Below, in pieces: positions 10,901 to 24,688 of a DNA stretch of 64,000 bases. Position 1 is the first letter of the stretch. Each line of letters starts with the position of its first letter. The stretch spans positions 14,310,381-14,374,380 of the forward strand of contig CM057136.1 of the NCBI GenBank assembly GCA_029964075.1, in the 5' to 3' direction. The position numbers and the translations under genes are program-made. Under the pieces are notes generated by a model. That model saw only the letters and a program-made list of their open reading frames with translations. It searched no databases and was not told the DNA's origin. The DNA comes from Patiria pectinifera. Its lineage: Eukaryota > Echinodermata > Asteroidea > Valvatida > Asterinidae.

Positions 10901-13177
10901 TCTTCTGGCGCTTTGGTAATCTGCGTCCGAGGCATTTCTCCTATATCGGAGTCTTGAGGACAGTGCATTGAATAACTGCAGAAACATCCTGTATTGTATC
11001 TGGCTTATTGCAGCTTTGGAGGATTTGCATCTTACTGTCTCCTCCGAGGTCTTCTTTTTGGAGATAACAGCATCTTCAAACCGGAGCAGCTGTAGGGAGA
11101 CAACTCAGAGTTTTCCCACGAGGAAAGCATCTATCATCTTCCAACATCAACTTGCACATGCCACAGGATTATAAATTTTGCTACAACCTTCTCTGCTTTA
11201 ACTCCAAGTGGATGCAGTGAGCTGATTGAGTTTTTCTCCAGAAGTTGAACAGAAATCTCCAGAAGTCTATTGATGCACAGGATCTGTCTTCTGAATAACT
11301 GACATTTTTTGTTGCTACTTTTGTCTCAACTCAAGACCTATTGTTGAAGGCTTAGTTTTACCCCTTAAAATTTTGACGATGAATATGGATGTCTCCTTCT
11401 TGTGATAGCTTTTGAAAACTGATCCATAATTCCCCTTTCAAGTGAATACCCAGTGGATTCTAGAGAAGTGAATTTGTATTCCTACTTCGTAACTCCTGGA
11501 TATTACCAGATACAGAGGTGGTGATTTTTTTTTCAAGACTTTGAATTTTGTTTGAGACCGGCATCAACTTATAGACTGGATGAACTGCTGTTATCAGCTA
11601 GACTGATAGTGATCATCAATCAGAATGCACAACTAAGCACTTCAGTGATACAAACTGAATTGCTGAAAATATTATGTGATCGACAGCATTTTGCAATATT
11701 TAAACAAAGTGAAAGGAAGTTTAACAGAATTTCCAGCTGTGGATAAGAGCATTGACATGGATTTTAAATACATCTAAAAGTGACTCCTTTCACTTGGACA
11801 GATTTGAGTAAGCAACGTTATCCTAACTTCAGCTGCTGTCTTGATTACCTTCAGCTGTTTCTCTCCGATTTTCTTCACCTCCAGAAGAAAGAAGATGCAT
11901 CGTCGTTGAAACCTGAGATGGTTCAATGCTTACCATCTGAATGACATGTGAATGACATTACCTCATGTTTCCTGACACACGATCTCAAATTCGTCACTCA
12001 TGCTCCTCACCTTATCATCTTGAGTTCCGTCTCTTGATATCATTGTTCACAGAATGTTTTGATGACTCTGAGGTTTTGTATGTGAACTCTGCCGAGACCT
12101 CTACAGGTCAAAGGTGAAATCCTGGAGCTTGAATTTCTCTTTGTTCTGCTGAGACAAATCGAAACAAGGCTTTTTTCTGGGATGTAATATTCTCATGTCA
12201 TTTTTCCCCCCAATCCCCCACGGATGATGCCTTTGCACAGGTCGTTTCATCAAAATGTAAACTCATTGTATCATTTTGATGCAGCCCGAAACGGCAATTA
12301 ATGACCAGCCTCTGGTTATTTTTCATCTGCCACATCACTATGCGATAACATTTAATCCTGACATTCACAAGTAGATGTTCTTTTTTAAACTACTATACAC
12401 AACCACAGACAATCACAAATTGCACCGTGGATTTCTTTTACTGTTGTGGAGACTGTAGGGGACCACATCTGACAAAGGAAACCTCACAGAGAATCAACAA
12501 TCCCACCAGAATGCTTGGCTCCGAATCTGTTGTGTAGATAAAATTTCAGCTGTTCAAGTTCTTTTCTTTTTTGATCGGATACCCAAGTGGGTTGGTTTTG
12601 TTTGGTCGATGGCACAGTGTAGGTCATTGACATAGTGTGGGAGTTAAATCCAGTGGCCTAAGCCCTTTTCTCTGAAGTAAGGGCCATGTGAAACTCTGTG
12701 TTATCGTGTAGTATCCATAAACATGTGAGGCACTTTAACTATGAGGGTGACGTGGATGGAGTATCCTAGCACTTGCAAAGCTCTCCTCAAAGTCGATTCA
12801 GCAGCGATAATCATCTTGGCTTCAAGAGTGTCCTTTCCCAGCCTCTTGATTAATTTTAGTTGTGAATTGTGCGCAAATTCACTGAATGATAATTTGTGAC
12901 TGGTGTTGCACATAAATATCTTACGTCCTTGGTCCCCGAACTCAAGCTTGTTGATTTTTTTCTTGCAAACTACTGCATGTATACTCTATTTTTAGAGTTT
13001 TCCATGTGAGGGATTCCCCCAGTCCATCATCGCTCGGCCAATACCAATATTCCAAGCCTCACTCCAAATCCACATGTTGTGATTGATTGGCGAGTAGTGA
13101 ACGGTGAAATTGAAGAAACCCTCGGAGTAGGCTTTGCATGCATCGGCGGCCAAGCCTTGCTGATTACCGTCCTTATA

Positions 13178-13915
13178 ATGAAGCCAATGTCATTCGCCTC
13201 ATCTTCCACGCTGCGATCCATCCGAACAGGTCTCCATGGCGTGTGGAGGGCGTTTCTCCTAACGTGCGGGCTAGTCTGGATACTCGTCTTCTACTCCTTT
13301 CTTTTCCTGTGGGAGAATTCCAGTGCTCCGACTGATCTCTGGAAATCGCTTTTTGTGGAAACGGCAACGGGCGACGACCGAGCGCGGGAACCGGTTTTCG
13401 AGCCCATGGAGTCTACTCGTGAGCGCAGGGCTCTTTTCAATGGGCATAGGTCACGACATCAGAACGGTGACCTCAAGACCAGCGATGCTCTTGCAAGTGA
13501 GTTGCCTGCAAGAGGAGCAAAGTCTCCAGGATGCAGCTTGAAGGTCAAAGGTCTGGATCTCAGAAGAAACGACATCAAACCAAAAGCTTGCGTCGCACCT
13601 CTAAAAGAGCTTAGCATACTCAGTGAAAGACCACTCCAACCACTAACAAAGCCTCCTCCTTCATCAACTCCAAGTCCGACACAAAGTCCGGAGGTCAAAG
13701 TTCAGCCGGTCAAAGGTCAGAGTCCCAAAGGATGGAAGATCTGCATTGAGGAGACCTACGTTACTGAGGTCCGAACCAAGCCTGGATCAGCGGAGTTGAA
13801 AGATAATCACATCAGTGGTGAGAAGCTGAATCAACACAAGGGAAGCTTGACTCACTCAGGTGTGAAAACTAATGGAGAGAAATGCACAGTGCCGAAGGAT
13901 GAGGTGAATATTTAG
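13178..13915 (+). CDS. Intronless ORF for a predicted type II single-pass membrane protein, unidentified
   Basis: This is the longest open frame in the window. The frame stays open from about 13010. The first ATG at 13178 has A at -3 and is the likely start, giving 245 residues to TAG at 13913. Residues 1-24 carry several basic residues (R13, R16, H20, R24). Residues 25-45 are a strong membrane segment (AFLLTCGLVWILVFYSFLFL), followed at once by an N-glycosylation sequon (Asn47-Ser-Ser). The remaining ~200 residues are hydrophilic and rich in Ser, Pro and Lys, with a proline-rich stretch PPPSSTPSPTQSPE, and have no recognised catalytic domain. Short basic cytoplasmic tail, anchor and long stem is the layout of Golgi glycosyltransferases and sulfotransferases, but no catalytic motif is visible. 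It could be a first exon (possible donor at GAG|gtgaat, 13903), a lineage-specific protein or a decayed copy. It lies on the same strand as its host gene. Confidence 0.6.
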   Translation: MKPMSFASSSTLRSIRTGLHGVWRAFLLTCGLVWILVFYSFLFLWENSSAPTDLWKSLFVETATGDDRAREPVFEPMESTRERRALFNGHRSRHQNGDLKTSDALASELPARGAKSPGCSLKVKGLDLRRNDIKPKACVAPLKELSILSERPLQPLTKPPPSSTPSPTQSPEVKVQPVKGQSPKGWKICIEETYVTEVRTKPGSAELKDNHISGEKLNQHKGSLTHSGVKTNGEKCTVPKDEVNI

Positions 13916-14050
13916 GAATTATTTATTCCCTCGAAAGTGTGTTTTGTCATTATACCTTTTTTTAAATTTTGTACTTGGGGTACAAGTCCTGAATCCTGCA
14001 ATTGTAATATATATTTTTTTTACACACCCTAGGGAGGTTTAGGGTTAAAG

Positions 14051-14056
14051 AATAAA
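14051..14056 (+). promoter_or_regulatory. Candidate polyadenylation signal for the nested ORF
   Basis: AATAAA lies 136 bp after the stop codon of the membrane-protein ORF. A second one is at 14810-14815. The presence of a nearby signal is compatible with a self-contained single-exon transcript, but AATAAA is common in this AT-rich intron, so the evidence is weak. Confidence 0.35.
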
Positions 14057-15860
14057 ACAGATCTTAAGATCTATTTCATGCCTTTACTACCTTGTCAGGT
14101 ATTGAGATTACTGGGGAAATTTTACCAACTTGAAAATGGGTACATGCATCTACATGTATGTAATCTGGATAACCTTATTGGTCAACAAGTTTGGAACTCA
14201 TTTGCATATTGTACCAGATCCAGCCAATCACATTGCTTGTTGTTGTAAATGTTATGTAAAAACTTTGTTAAAGCCTTATTGTTAAGTGGCCTCTTGTGGC
14301 TGATATTTTGTCTTGAAATCCCTAAGTTTTACATTGCCTCATAAAAATATCAGGGCAATGAGGAGTTAATGCTCACCTCTAATGACATGTGATCGTTGCC
14401 ATGCCAACTGTATCAGGGAAAAACCCGCTGTCCATATGTTGTGTGCAATCCTCCATTGCTAGCATTCAAATGAAAGGAGGAAGTCTTTAGCTGGAAATGG
14501 GTCACACATAGAGGGGACTAGGATCTTTAATTGTGACTGAGGTTTGTTTATGAAAGTACAGACTCTTTCCTGTTGGAAAGCAGTATTTGTTTCCGTGGCA
14601 GTTCCTTTGTAAATGCTGCGTAATCGTGTCTACAATAACAGTGAATTATCAATATTTAATTAACAATATAACATGTACTGTTCGGTGTTTTTGTTTATAA
14701 AAGTGTTATTTGTAGAAGTATGCGATTTCTGGTAACAGTTTCAGAATCGTTTATTTTATTTTTTTGTATGTGGAGCTGATTGTAGGCTTTGTTATAAAAT
14801 TCGTTATAAAATAAAACAATTTTGTTTATACATGCCAGTCATACCAGTCAAAACATATTTTTGATTGGACATCGTGAAAGACAACACAAAATATAAGTTA
14901 TAAATTGTTCAAATTCCTAGTACATGCAGTCTACACACATCAAATTATGTAAGCCTGTTAAACAAAAACCTTGCCATGCAAGATTGTTCAAACAATTGAA
15001 ATTTATATCAACCAAAAAGTGGGAACAAAGATGACAATTGAATGTCAAAAATTTCAGGGAAAAAAATAAAACATTGATTGCCAGATGGTACATTTGAAAA
15101 AAAGTACAGTTTTCCAAATCACATCACTGGTAAGTAATTTATCACCTGTACATGTACTTTCATTGTTTATTTTTAAAGATTTCTTAAGATTTCACTTTCA
15201 CCAAACAAATTGAGATGTGTTCATCGACAACAGTCACTGCACCAGGAAGCTATTGATACCCCAAACAGTCAAATATCATTCTAGGACTGAAGATCAGTTT
15301 ACATTAGATAATTGTATGGAGTGTTTGATCGTACAATACCAGAATGTATTAGAATGGCATACTCTCTGCTCCATGATGTGGTCTTGGCCCCGAAGAATGG
15401 CCCAGTCAGGAAAATAAGGGGTAGCCATGGCAGGAATGGGTTGCCAGAGAATCTCTTGAGACGCGTGAATCTTTACGGAATCGGAGAATTGCCGAAGGTA
15501 CGAAGAATGCAGGACAAACGAAGCTACGGGAATAAAAAAAAAGCATTGCAGCAGATGCACATGTAATTAGCTAGACTTGTGGTACTTGTACATGTATATG
15601 TACATGTACATGATATGGCAGAGTCTTGCGAATTATCTAGGTTTGAAAAAAAGTCAGGGGAAGTATTATGCACGGTGTCCCTGAGCAAGGCGCTTCGCAG
15701 CAATGGCTTTCTTCTCCAGGAATTCTGGAGTAAAAGTGTTGACATTAGATTTAACAATTATTCACTGCATGTATTCATATTGCAGGTACCGTAGATTTCC
15801 TGTCTGTATATGATTACATTGGAATAATAACTATCCTCAATTCTTGTTCTTGTATTTCAG

Positions 15861-15917
15861 CCAAGCATCTTTGGAACGCTCACCAAGGAGAAGACGCCTA
15901 AAGATGACAGCAAAAGG
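15861..15917 (+). CDS. RASGEF1-like: RASGEF1-like, coding exon 3
   Basis: This 57-base, phase 0 exon of 19 codons lies between a good acceptor (tcttgtatttcag) and the donor AGG|gtgagt. It reads PSIFGTLTKEKTPKDDSKR: charged, probably unstructured, with Thr/Ser next to Lys and Pro (TKEKTPKDDS) that could be phosphorylated. As with exons 1 and 2, it belongs to an N-terminal extension not present in the standard vertebrate RASGEF1B product. The placement is inferred from splice-site quality, phase and order. It could be skipped without a frameshift. Confidence 0.6.
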
Positions 15918-16742
15918 GTGAGTTAACATTCTTGTGTTTTTAACATTTTTTGACATGGAAATTACGGATGGATACACTCGTCAGTCTGTTTCTGCAACGA
16001 CGCTATGGGTCTGCGCACATACAGAATAAAATTAGTCGTGCGTACTTCACGTGATATGGGCGCAAACCTGTATGCACATGCTGTATCTCCTGTCTGCTGG
16101 CCTCTTGAAAGTTGTCCAAAATTGTCATCTCCTATTCACGCACAGAGTCCGCTTCCGTAAAACAAAATTTATTTCAAGACAATATTCATAGATGTTCGTA
16201 GGTCATCTTAGGGAAATGTAAAGAATTCTACATGTGACCGACTTCTGACAACCATAGCCATGAACAGGAAATGCTGTCAATATCATCAACAAATGCGTAT
16301 GATCATGATTAAAAAAAAAGAAAAGAAAAAAAGCAAGAAAGGTTTGAGAGTAGAAAGGTTTTCTTACTTTAGAATGTTTTGGCATGCTCTTGCCCCTTAT
16401 GAAAGAAAAAGCTTCAATTTCACCACAAAAAAAAAAGGCAAAAATAACCGACACAATGACTGATTTTTCAAATAATTATAGACACTATAAATTTGACCCC
16501 CAACCAAGATATTTTCCAGAACAGGACCCAGATTCTTCTTCCTGAGTCTATCCATGGCTTATCCCCGCCCCTCCCCAGTCTTCACAGTATCAGTTGCCCC
16601 ACCATAACACCCTGTTGACTTTCCAGCTAATTAACCAGTAACTGAACCCAACCCACCAGACACCTATTAAGAAGTCTGCTTCCTCTCCTGAGGTCATTGA
16701 CACATGGGTGTGGGAGGATCTGGTCAGCGGTTGTCTTTAGTT

Positions 16743-16816
16743 TATGGTCAAGACTGCTTGACCACTGACTGTTGGTCAGACTGCTTGACTACTGACCAGT
16801 TGGTTTGGTTATGGCT
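16743..16816 (+). repeat. Short imperfect tandem repeat (TGCTTGACxACTGAC)
   Basis: TGCTTGACCACTGACTGTTGGTCAGAC is followed at once by TGCTTGACTACTGACCAGTTGGT, an imperfect ~27-bp duplication. The unit is itself partly palindromic (GGTCA/TGACC). Confidence 0.6.
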
Positions 16817-19800
16817 CAGTGACCAGTAACTTGTTATTTCCTACTTGTTGGTAGAGAAAGCTAGGTATTTTTGAGAAATATGAAGAGTTTTTGTTATTAG
16901 GTCGTCTAGATAACTGTTATTTCAAGAAGTGTTATGATAGCCATCAAGGGAAAATTAGATTTCCACAACTTCCATCGGCAGTGTCCATTATACCTGAAGA
17001 AGAAGTGGACATTTAACTGTGGTTTTCTTTTTTGGACAGCTTGGACTGTGCCATTTTGTTGATTTTGTCTCGTATTATGAAATTCAAAGCCACAGATGCT
17101 GATTGGGCGTTACATCAAACATCCAATGGCAGTGTAACCTGGGGAGCCATGGGGGGGGGGGGGTGCGGTTAGACAGGGCAGGGCATTGGCAGTTCCCAAA
17201 TTAGTGTCCTCTAGACCCTATATCTGGATAAACATAAAACATAAAAAAAGTTCTCTAGTCTACTGTCTCTGTAGGGTTGTAACATTTACCAGAAAAAAAA
17301 AAACTTAGGAAAGGGCACATCCTATCAACAAATGAGTTCTGGCAGGTACCGCCGGTGCTCCCCCCTCCCCACTTTCAAAACTGTTCCGCTGGAGCTGCAA
17401 ATGTCCAATGCATAGAGAGCAGTTTGCCACTTGCCTTGCCCGTTACATTTCAATGTACAATGTACATGTGTCAATTATTTTTACAAACCCTGTAAACAAA
17501 CACTTGCATGAAGGAAATATAGCTGACAGCTAGTTAAATAAACTTCCTTAATCTGCTTGTTTTTATGCCAATGCAAAACAAAATGGCCAATTTCCCATGT
17601 GAAAGCGTGGTTCTTTATGACAGCATGCAGCACTGTACAATCTAAAAACAATCTTACTAATAAACTTAACTTTTTCCAACTTTCACTCGGGAGGTAACAC
17701 ACTAAGTATACGGTGTTTACACGTCGGTGAAGGGCAAAACCTAATTTGAAATAAACTTAACAGTAATGTAACCTAAAGTGGGATGCAGGGGGATGCTTAA
17801 AAATGAAACTATTTTGGCAGTGAAGAGCTTGAAAGATAAGATTTGCAAGTTTGCACGGTGAGTTCAGCGACACATGGAATTTTGCAGTGACATCTCGTGA
17901 CAGTAAATCTCTTTTGTGGTTTATGGGAGATTCTGAGAAGAGTTTAACAACCTGAGTCCTTCTTAGAACCACACATTTCTCACAACTGTCTCAAAAGTAT
18001 GAACAAGAAGGACAAATTTCCTGCACCACAGTAAGTGAAACCCATAAAGACTTTCGTGAGGCTGTTGTGCGTCATTAGGCCGTGCAATTAGTCACCAGGA
18101 AAAAAAATGGCACCATTTTTGCGTGATGGTTGTCACGAGTTATTTTAAGATGTTGTTTACACAAGTGTTCTGCTCAAGTGATATATAAAGCTGCTGGTTT
18201 CCTTCGTTGACAACGGCAGTGTAAGAGAATCGCGAGTCTTTGGTTTCCAAAGTTGACAAATATCCACGTTGAGTGAGTCATTACCCAGATCGAATGAAGT
18301 CATTCAATCTTGAGACGTTTTTTTACTTTGTGACCACAGCCTGTACATTCTGAAATGATGTACATGTAACTTAAGGTGGCAAAAAATGATCCATTTAATC
18401 TTGAGTTGTATGCATGTCCTATGTGTGGTTCTTTGGGGAATATTTGGGAAATCCCAAAACCTGATGTAAGGGAGGGCAGATCAAGAACCATTTTTTTTTT
18501 GGGGGGGGGGAGTGCCAAGAGGGATCCTAAAAACATTTCAAACAGGGGAAGGGGAGTAACTATATTATGCGCTATTTCCACATACATACATTGTAATATT
18601 AAAATTAAAAGGTATGGCTGAATTGAGAGTGAGATATGCAATGTTTGAATTTATTTCCTGGGAAATTTTTTTTTGGCTGCCCCCCCCTCGATCCGCTAAT
18701 GGTTCTCAGGGTATATTAAATTAAAACCATTTTGCTTTCATGAACGTGTAAGCTTCCAGCCCTTTGATTTAAAATTGAAATTTTATTTTACACAACTTGT
18801 ATTAAACCAAAACTTGCAGAATACACAATATTGTTCAAGCTATATTGCTAACATTTTAGAGGACGTTGAATAGATGACAATCGACTTTTTAAAGTTTGCA
18901 AATAAGGAAATTTTTGTTTAAGTTTAATAAATTCAGCAGCATTGTGGAGTCTGAAGACAGCCCCTTCATTTCATGTTGTGAACATAATTTACAACCCTGT
19001 TTACGATTTTGGGAGGCATTTTGCACCAGACCAGACTGTCACTACAGAGCAGAGGGTGTTTTGCTGAAGTTTCACAGGTGTAAACTCACTGGGTGGTAGA
19101 TGATTCATCCATTCACTACTGTGCCAATCAAGTCTACCATCAAATTTCTGACTGCATGGAATCATAGCTCTCAATCTGTAAAGAAACTACAAGAGACATT
19201 GAGTTTTAGCCAGGATAGTCGGGGTTATTAGAAGTAGGTTTTCGGGCTAAAAAGTCACTTTCAGATTTTGAGGTAGCAAAATTGGGATGCCGCATTGCCG
19301 CTCTGGAATTCTGAGTTTGCATTCCAAACTCGTGACATCATCTGGAATTCTAGAGGTCACAGTTTGGAATTCTGGTCTTGTCATATTTTCTTTGTCACCC
19401 TGAAAATAAATTCCTCCAAAATTGAATATTTTAAACAAAATGTTGCAACCCTCCCTACACTATCTTCTCTAGAACCTTAGCTGGTAACCTGGCTTAGAAA
19501 TAACAGGTTAGCAAGGCAGATGACCGGGGACAGGTTGTTTCATCAGCAAGGTTAATTTCAAATTCTAAACCTAATGTGGACAGCTTGACCCTAACATTTT
19601 GGCACTTATCATCATGAACTGCTCCCTGGGCAGTTTTTCAACATAGAGACTTCCTGTCTGGAAATTTTTGTCAATATTTTGTCCTTCTTGTGGGTGACAT
19701 TTATCAGCCTGCTGTTAATGGGCCAGGAATGGCTTTGATGTGGTCAGTTGCCATGGCAACAGCATGTTTAGCGACCCCTGGCAAGTTGTAGTTGGGTTGT

Positions 19801-22800
19801 CCAAACAGTGTCCACAGATGAAAGACGCCTGCCTTGAGGAATATTTTTGCTTGGGTCTTGCACTTGTGCCAAGTTCAGCAGGCCTTTCCATGCTTAGTTG
19901 GCTCATGAAGGAATGGTTGGCTCCTGCATTTAATTAAGAATATTTGTGAAAATTCTTTACAAGCATTCCTTGCTTGAGAATAAGTAAGCTGACAACTTTT
20001 ACTGTTTTAAAATTGATTAAAAGTTGGACAAATGCACCAAAACGTGATTTACTGCTCAAATTATTGACCAACTAAAAACAAAGAAACTGAACTGTATTTA
20101 AATTGTTCTATTCTATTTGATTACGTTCATTCATCAATATAATACAAAGCAGCTTCAAAGCAGCTTTCTCAGAAGACATGTGGTAAATAATTGTGGACAA
20201 TCTTAAAACCATATTGAAATACTTCAGCAAAAAAAACCCACTGACATCATCAGGACATTTCAGGAGATACCTACCGTAAAGTGACATCTTCCAAGGATGT
20301 TTATATCCAAAGAGATATTTTTAAATAGGCCATCTGCGGTCTATTTTTGAGCTTGAAAAGAAAAGAGCAATGATCAGGAGCTGGTGGATAAGTGTAACGA
20401 CCGGGCGACTGTATCTAGAGGGTTGAAAATTGAACATCCGCTGCTGTGTTTGCCGTAACCCCAGGACATGTTTTGTGGTCGATAGATCACGCTTAATCAA
20501 CGGATAAATTACATGGTAAAATTTTTTTTTTTATATTCCCCCCTGAGTCTATCGGAGCTATCTGTATGTGGACTGTGGCTTGATGCAATGATCCAAAAAT
20601 GTCAGTAATCTTGTACTTGTCAAAAATGTAAATAGAGAATTTGTCATCGGGGATGATTTATTTTCTTCTTGGTTTTGATCAACCTGCGGTCGGTGACCAT
20701 TAAAGACAATTTGTGGTCAGACATTCGGGTAAACGAGACACAATGTGGTAACTTGTAGTTGTATACTGGCAACTACATTCAGTTTTCAACAAAAATACAT
20801 ACCCTTTTGTCTGAATTGATCCATGTATTATTGTTCAAAACAGTAAATCTGGATTCAGGAAGAGGAACACATTTGTAGTAATCCCAAAATCAAAGCTTGT
20901 TTTTTTTCCTTTCTTTGTCATCTTTGTGCTTTGATCTATGTATTGTCATAACTATTTATTAAAAGGAACTTCCACATTTCAATGCAAAAATAACTTAATT
21001 CAAGTGTAAATAATCAGATATAAAAATGAAGTCTAAACAGATACAGAACAAGAAATTAATTTTCGTGATAAATTACATCTCAGAAAATGTGTCACCCGAC
21101 GTGACCTGGCACTGAAGCTCAAGAAAAACTAGCAAGTGTCATCCAAACACGACCCTTTTAGAATGGACCCTTTTAGTATTCAAGACATTGTGTATCTGTT
21201 GCCTTTAAAACAACAACGTCTTGAGGCTATTTGCCGAGCACCATCCGTGGCCCCTCATCAACCACACCATCATCATCATCATAGTCAGCATCACTGTCTT
21301 GGCCTGGCGAGATGCCAGTTGACATGTGGACGTGCGTGCGAGAGCCCGGCGACCAATCATGGAGCAGCATCTTCGGATGATGCCACGGCTATCTCTGATG
21401 CTCACTCAACTGGCATTGAAACAAAACAACAATCTGTGCTGCCATTCTGATTCCACGGGGAGGTTGATAAATTGCACTAATTAACTCAGTAGCACATCTC
21501 TTGCTTGATGGCTTGAGAGAGGACATCACCACATGAAACGGTTGAAGTAATTAATCTCATCTTCAAATATGCGTATGTCTTGTGTTAAAAAGGACTTGGT
21601 AACACTTATAGAAATGACTTTCACCTTTTACTTTAATGCTATCTTTAAGATGAAATCAAACATTTTGAAAAATCAGTAAAGGGTACTGCATTGTGATATG
21701 TGTACAAAATTATGGTCATCAGAGTAACTATTTCTTGGATACAGTAACTATATCTTGGATGAACTAAAAAGGAGAATAAATAATAAACTATTATTAAAAG
21801 TGTTAACCCCAAAAAATGAATACCATGAGAAGCTTTCCAAAAATGTTGACTTTGTCATTATATTTCAAAAGCTATCTTGAGTTTAAAATGAGTTTAATAA
21901 TAGCATTGATTACCGTGAAGCATGTTGTGATTCTTGGTTTTTCTTTAAAAAGCTGCATTTGGAAAACTTTCCCATAATGAAAACAAACAATTTTCTTGGA
22001 ACTCATTTAAATTGAATCATGGCTTGAGTCTTGTAATGAATAACTTCCTTAAAGAAAAACCCAAAGTCAATTTCAAGAACTCGCACATAAAAAAGCCACT
22101 GAGAAATCAATTATGGGTAATCCGGGACTCCCTTTGCAAAGCAAAGGTGTCAATGCCAATCTGCCTGCTTGTTCTCCCATGGACCCGCCTGGTACCTTAT
22201 GGTACCTTACCCCCTGGGATGGGAACAGCTTCCAGGAATCATCATTCAACCTTGGCGCTAGCCGCGGAGTAAGGCAGAGTCAGAGCTGAGCAGAGAACCA
22301 ACTAGCCTGGAGCCCCAAACATGCCTGGAATGGCAATCAGCTGACAGCATGAAGCCCGCCAACAAAAAAAAGTAAAAAGGGAAAACCTGACCTGCCAGTT
22401 GCGCTTCAACTCGCAAAACAACCATCATGTAAAATGACTGTTTATAAATATCTTCATCATCTCGCCTGTGTCAGCCTGACAAAAAAATAAATTCGGAGAT
22501 GGAGGGACACTATGCTGGGAGATGCTGATGATAAGTTGAAAACCTCTTGGAATATTTTACTGCGGATATTTTTGACAGCTTGGGCTAACAAGCGTCTAAT
22601 GAGGATGGTGTAGTGCTGGTACCTGTTCTGATCTGCACAGGGGTGTATTTTAATTGATTGAGGGGTGATGGCACGGGTGCATCTGAGGTGGTGGATGCCA
22701 GACTATCCTGTTAATCAGAAGCCCAGTGGTGTGGACTGCGTCCTGTGCTACTGCCGGTGTTGCCAGCACGGCCAGGGATGTAGGAAGGACTCGGAGGACC

Positions 22801-24455
22801 ACATGGTACGTAGGTTATCTTTGGTAGTCATCGTAATCATCATCATAATCATCATCAACTTGTAGAAGATGCGGGAGATGATTTTGACCGTGGCAAGAAG
22901 GGGTGATGCATCGCTCTTTGTTTTTAATGATGCGAGCACCAGATGGCGATGATTCACTGATGGATGTATTGATACAATCAGCATGAGTGCACTACTCCGT
23001 CTTTGTGAAATGAAAATGGCCGTTGTATGTATTTCATTGCATAATATTTTGGGTGTGTGTGTATATTTTTGGGGGATAGCACCTAAGTAAAAGTACAGTC
23101 GCCTCAAGGTGCACATGTACTTGTAGTTGTCTTGTACACAAATCATCAGGGTCAATGGACCAAGGCCATGTTCTTTTAATCAATGGGTAAAATCCAAAGA
23201 GGTTATAAATGTTGCTTAGCTGGTGTTAATAATAAACATATCGTGACTGAAGTGTAAATTTCTTATCACAGAACAAATTTTAGAAGCCGAGTATTAGATG
23301 CTTAGCATATATTCTTTACAAAAAACAGTTCACTCTTCATCAAATTTGCTTGCTTTTCTTTCAAGATACATGTACAGTTTACATAGCCGCACAAGTAAAT
23401 ATACAGTTTAATATTGTGAGGATCTCTGCGATTTTACTATGAATTATGCTACCCTTGCTGCTCAATTTCCACTAATGTATGCACACTGTACATTTATTGG
23501 TACCTGTAGCTTATTGGAATTGAACTGTGTAGGCCATGATGGCCCTTGTGTATACTGCAGTGATAGGACTGCATGGCGTTTTACCCACCAGGGGCCCCAT
23601 GTATGTGTTTTGCATTTATGATTCCCCAGCACTGTTTGGAGTGTTAATCAGCATATGGTGAGTCCATCGCGGGGCACGATAAACCACGCATGCATGATTT
23701 ACATGTATATAATCTTGATGAAGACGCCGGAGTGCCTGGCCCACATGCACACGATGCGACAACGCACTCTGAGGCTACTCATGCGAGAATCGGGCGCAGT
23801 CATTTTGATTTGCATAATGCTGCATGTGACACCGGTGGTGATACACTGTACGAGTACGGTACATCATCATGTTTATAGCGAGGTACCAATAGAGCAAGGA
23901 AAAGCACAGATCGACATTCAAACTTTTCACTAGACGAGGAAATTAAATCTCTTGCGCCGAACCGACTTGTGAATTCATTTTTGTCCGTCGGTCTGACAGC
24001 TTCATAAGTAACCGCAGAATAACAGATTGAATTTCCCTCGCTATAATGCCGTTTTTGTTCGTTCCAGGGATTGTTGAATCCCATGCCAAATTTTCCCCCT
24101 TTCATCACTTTTATTCACCCCTTTTGGATCACAACTCATGGTTCCAGGCGGGACAGACAGAACTTTTCAAGATGCTTTGATGTGTACTTCGACAGTGTGG
24201 CAAAAAAAAAGGCGAAAGGCCAGATGTGGCAGAAGTAGGGTGGGGATTTTTTTTTTTGGGGGGGGGAAGGGATCCCCACAATTTTGTTGGATCCCTAGCT
24301 GCGCTACAGAAATCTTTGTTCTGTGCCCCTTTCACTTTCTGTGCTCCCTGCTTCCCGCCATTGTCAGTTTCAGATATGTTTTGCCTCTAGTGTGATGTCA
24401 TATTTATTGTCGTCTCAGCAAATGCAACTTCTAACATGGCTTTCTTTAAGGACAG

Positions 24456-24688
24456 CAGTGGCGTAACTACTGACGTGCACTGGGGAGGGGGAGAGGGGAG
24501 ACGATGCCTGTTCCCCCCGGGTGCCCCCATTTGAAATCTTGAATTGCAAAAAGAAAACATATACTGCACTGTTGAAATGATACGTTTTATTTGCCTTTGG
24601 TGTCCCCCTGGAAAAGTTGATGCATCCTCAGGTGCCCTTGCGACACCCTCCCCCCCCCAAAAAAAGTTTGACCCTATAGTACGCAGCT
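24456..24688. mobile_element. Probable MITE with CAGTGGCGTA-type terminus
   Basis: The left end reads CAGTGGCGTAACTACTGACG, a terminus I recognise from non-autonomous DNA transposons in many invertebrate genomes. The right end, TAGTACGCAGCTTG at about 24678-24690, is a decayed inverted match to TACGCCACTG. Inside are GGGTGCCCCCAT, GTGTCCCCCTGG and GGTGCCC motifs and a C9A7 junction (24650-24665), typical of this group. It is non-coding, and the superfamily cannot be set from sequence alone. Confidence 0.55.

Larger units (their letters stand above)
7909..15860 (+). other. Intron 2 of the RASGEF1-like gene
   Basis: This 8.0-kb intron starts gtaagt and ends ttgtatttcag. It contains the intronless membrane-protein ORF at 13178-13915. 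Segment 8125-8190 (GGGTTGCCCCTCCGCACCCC...) looks like part of a common invertebrate repeat. Segment 9500-12900 is less AT-rich than the rest and could include untranslated sequence of the nested gene, but I see no further coding exon there. TACATG-rich stretches occur at 15588-15612. Confidence 0.55.

Noticed and set aside
13178-13915. Reading the nested ORF as a sialyltransferase (ST6Gal-type) first exon
   Set aside because: Only the general type II layout fits; no sialyl motif is seen in the ORF or in later plus-strand sequence of the window.
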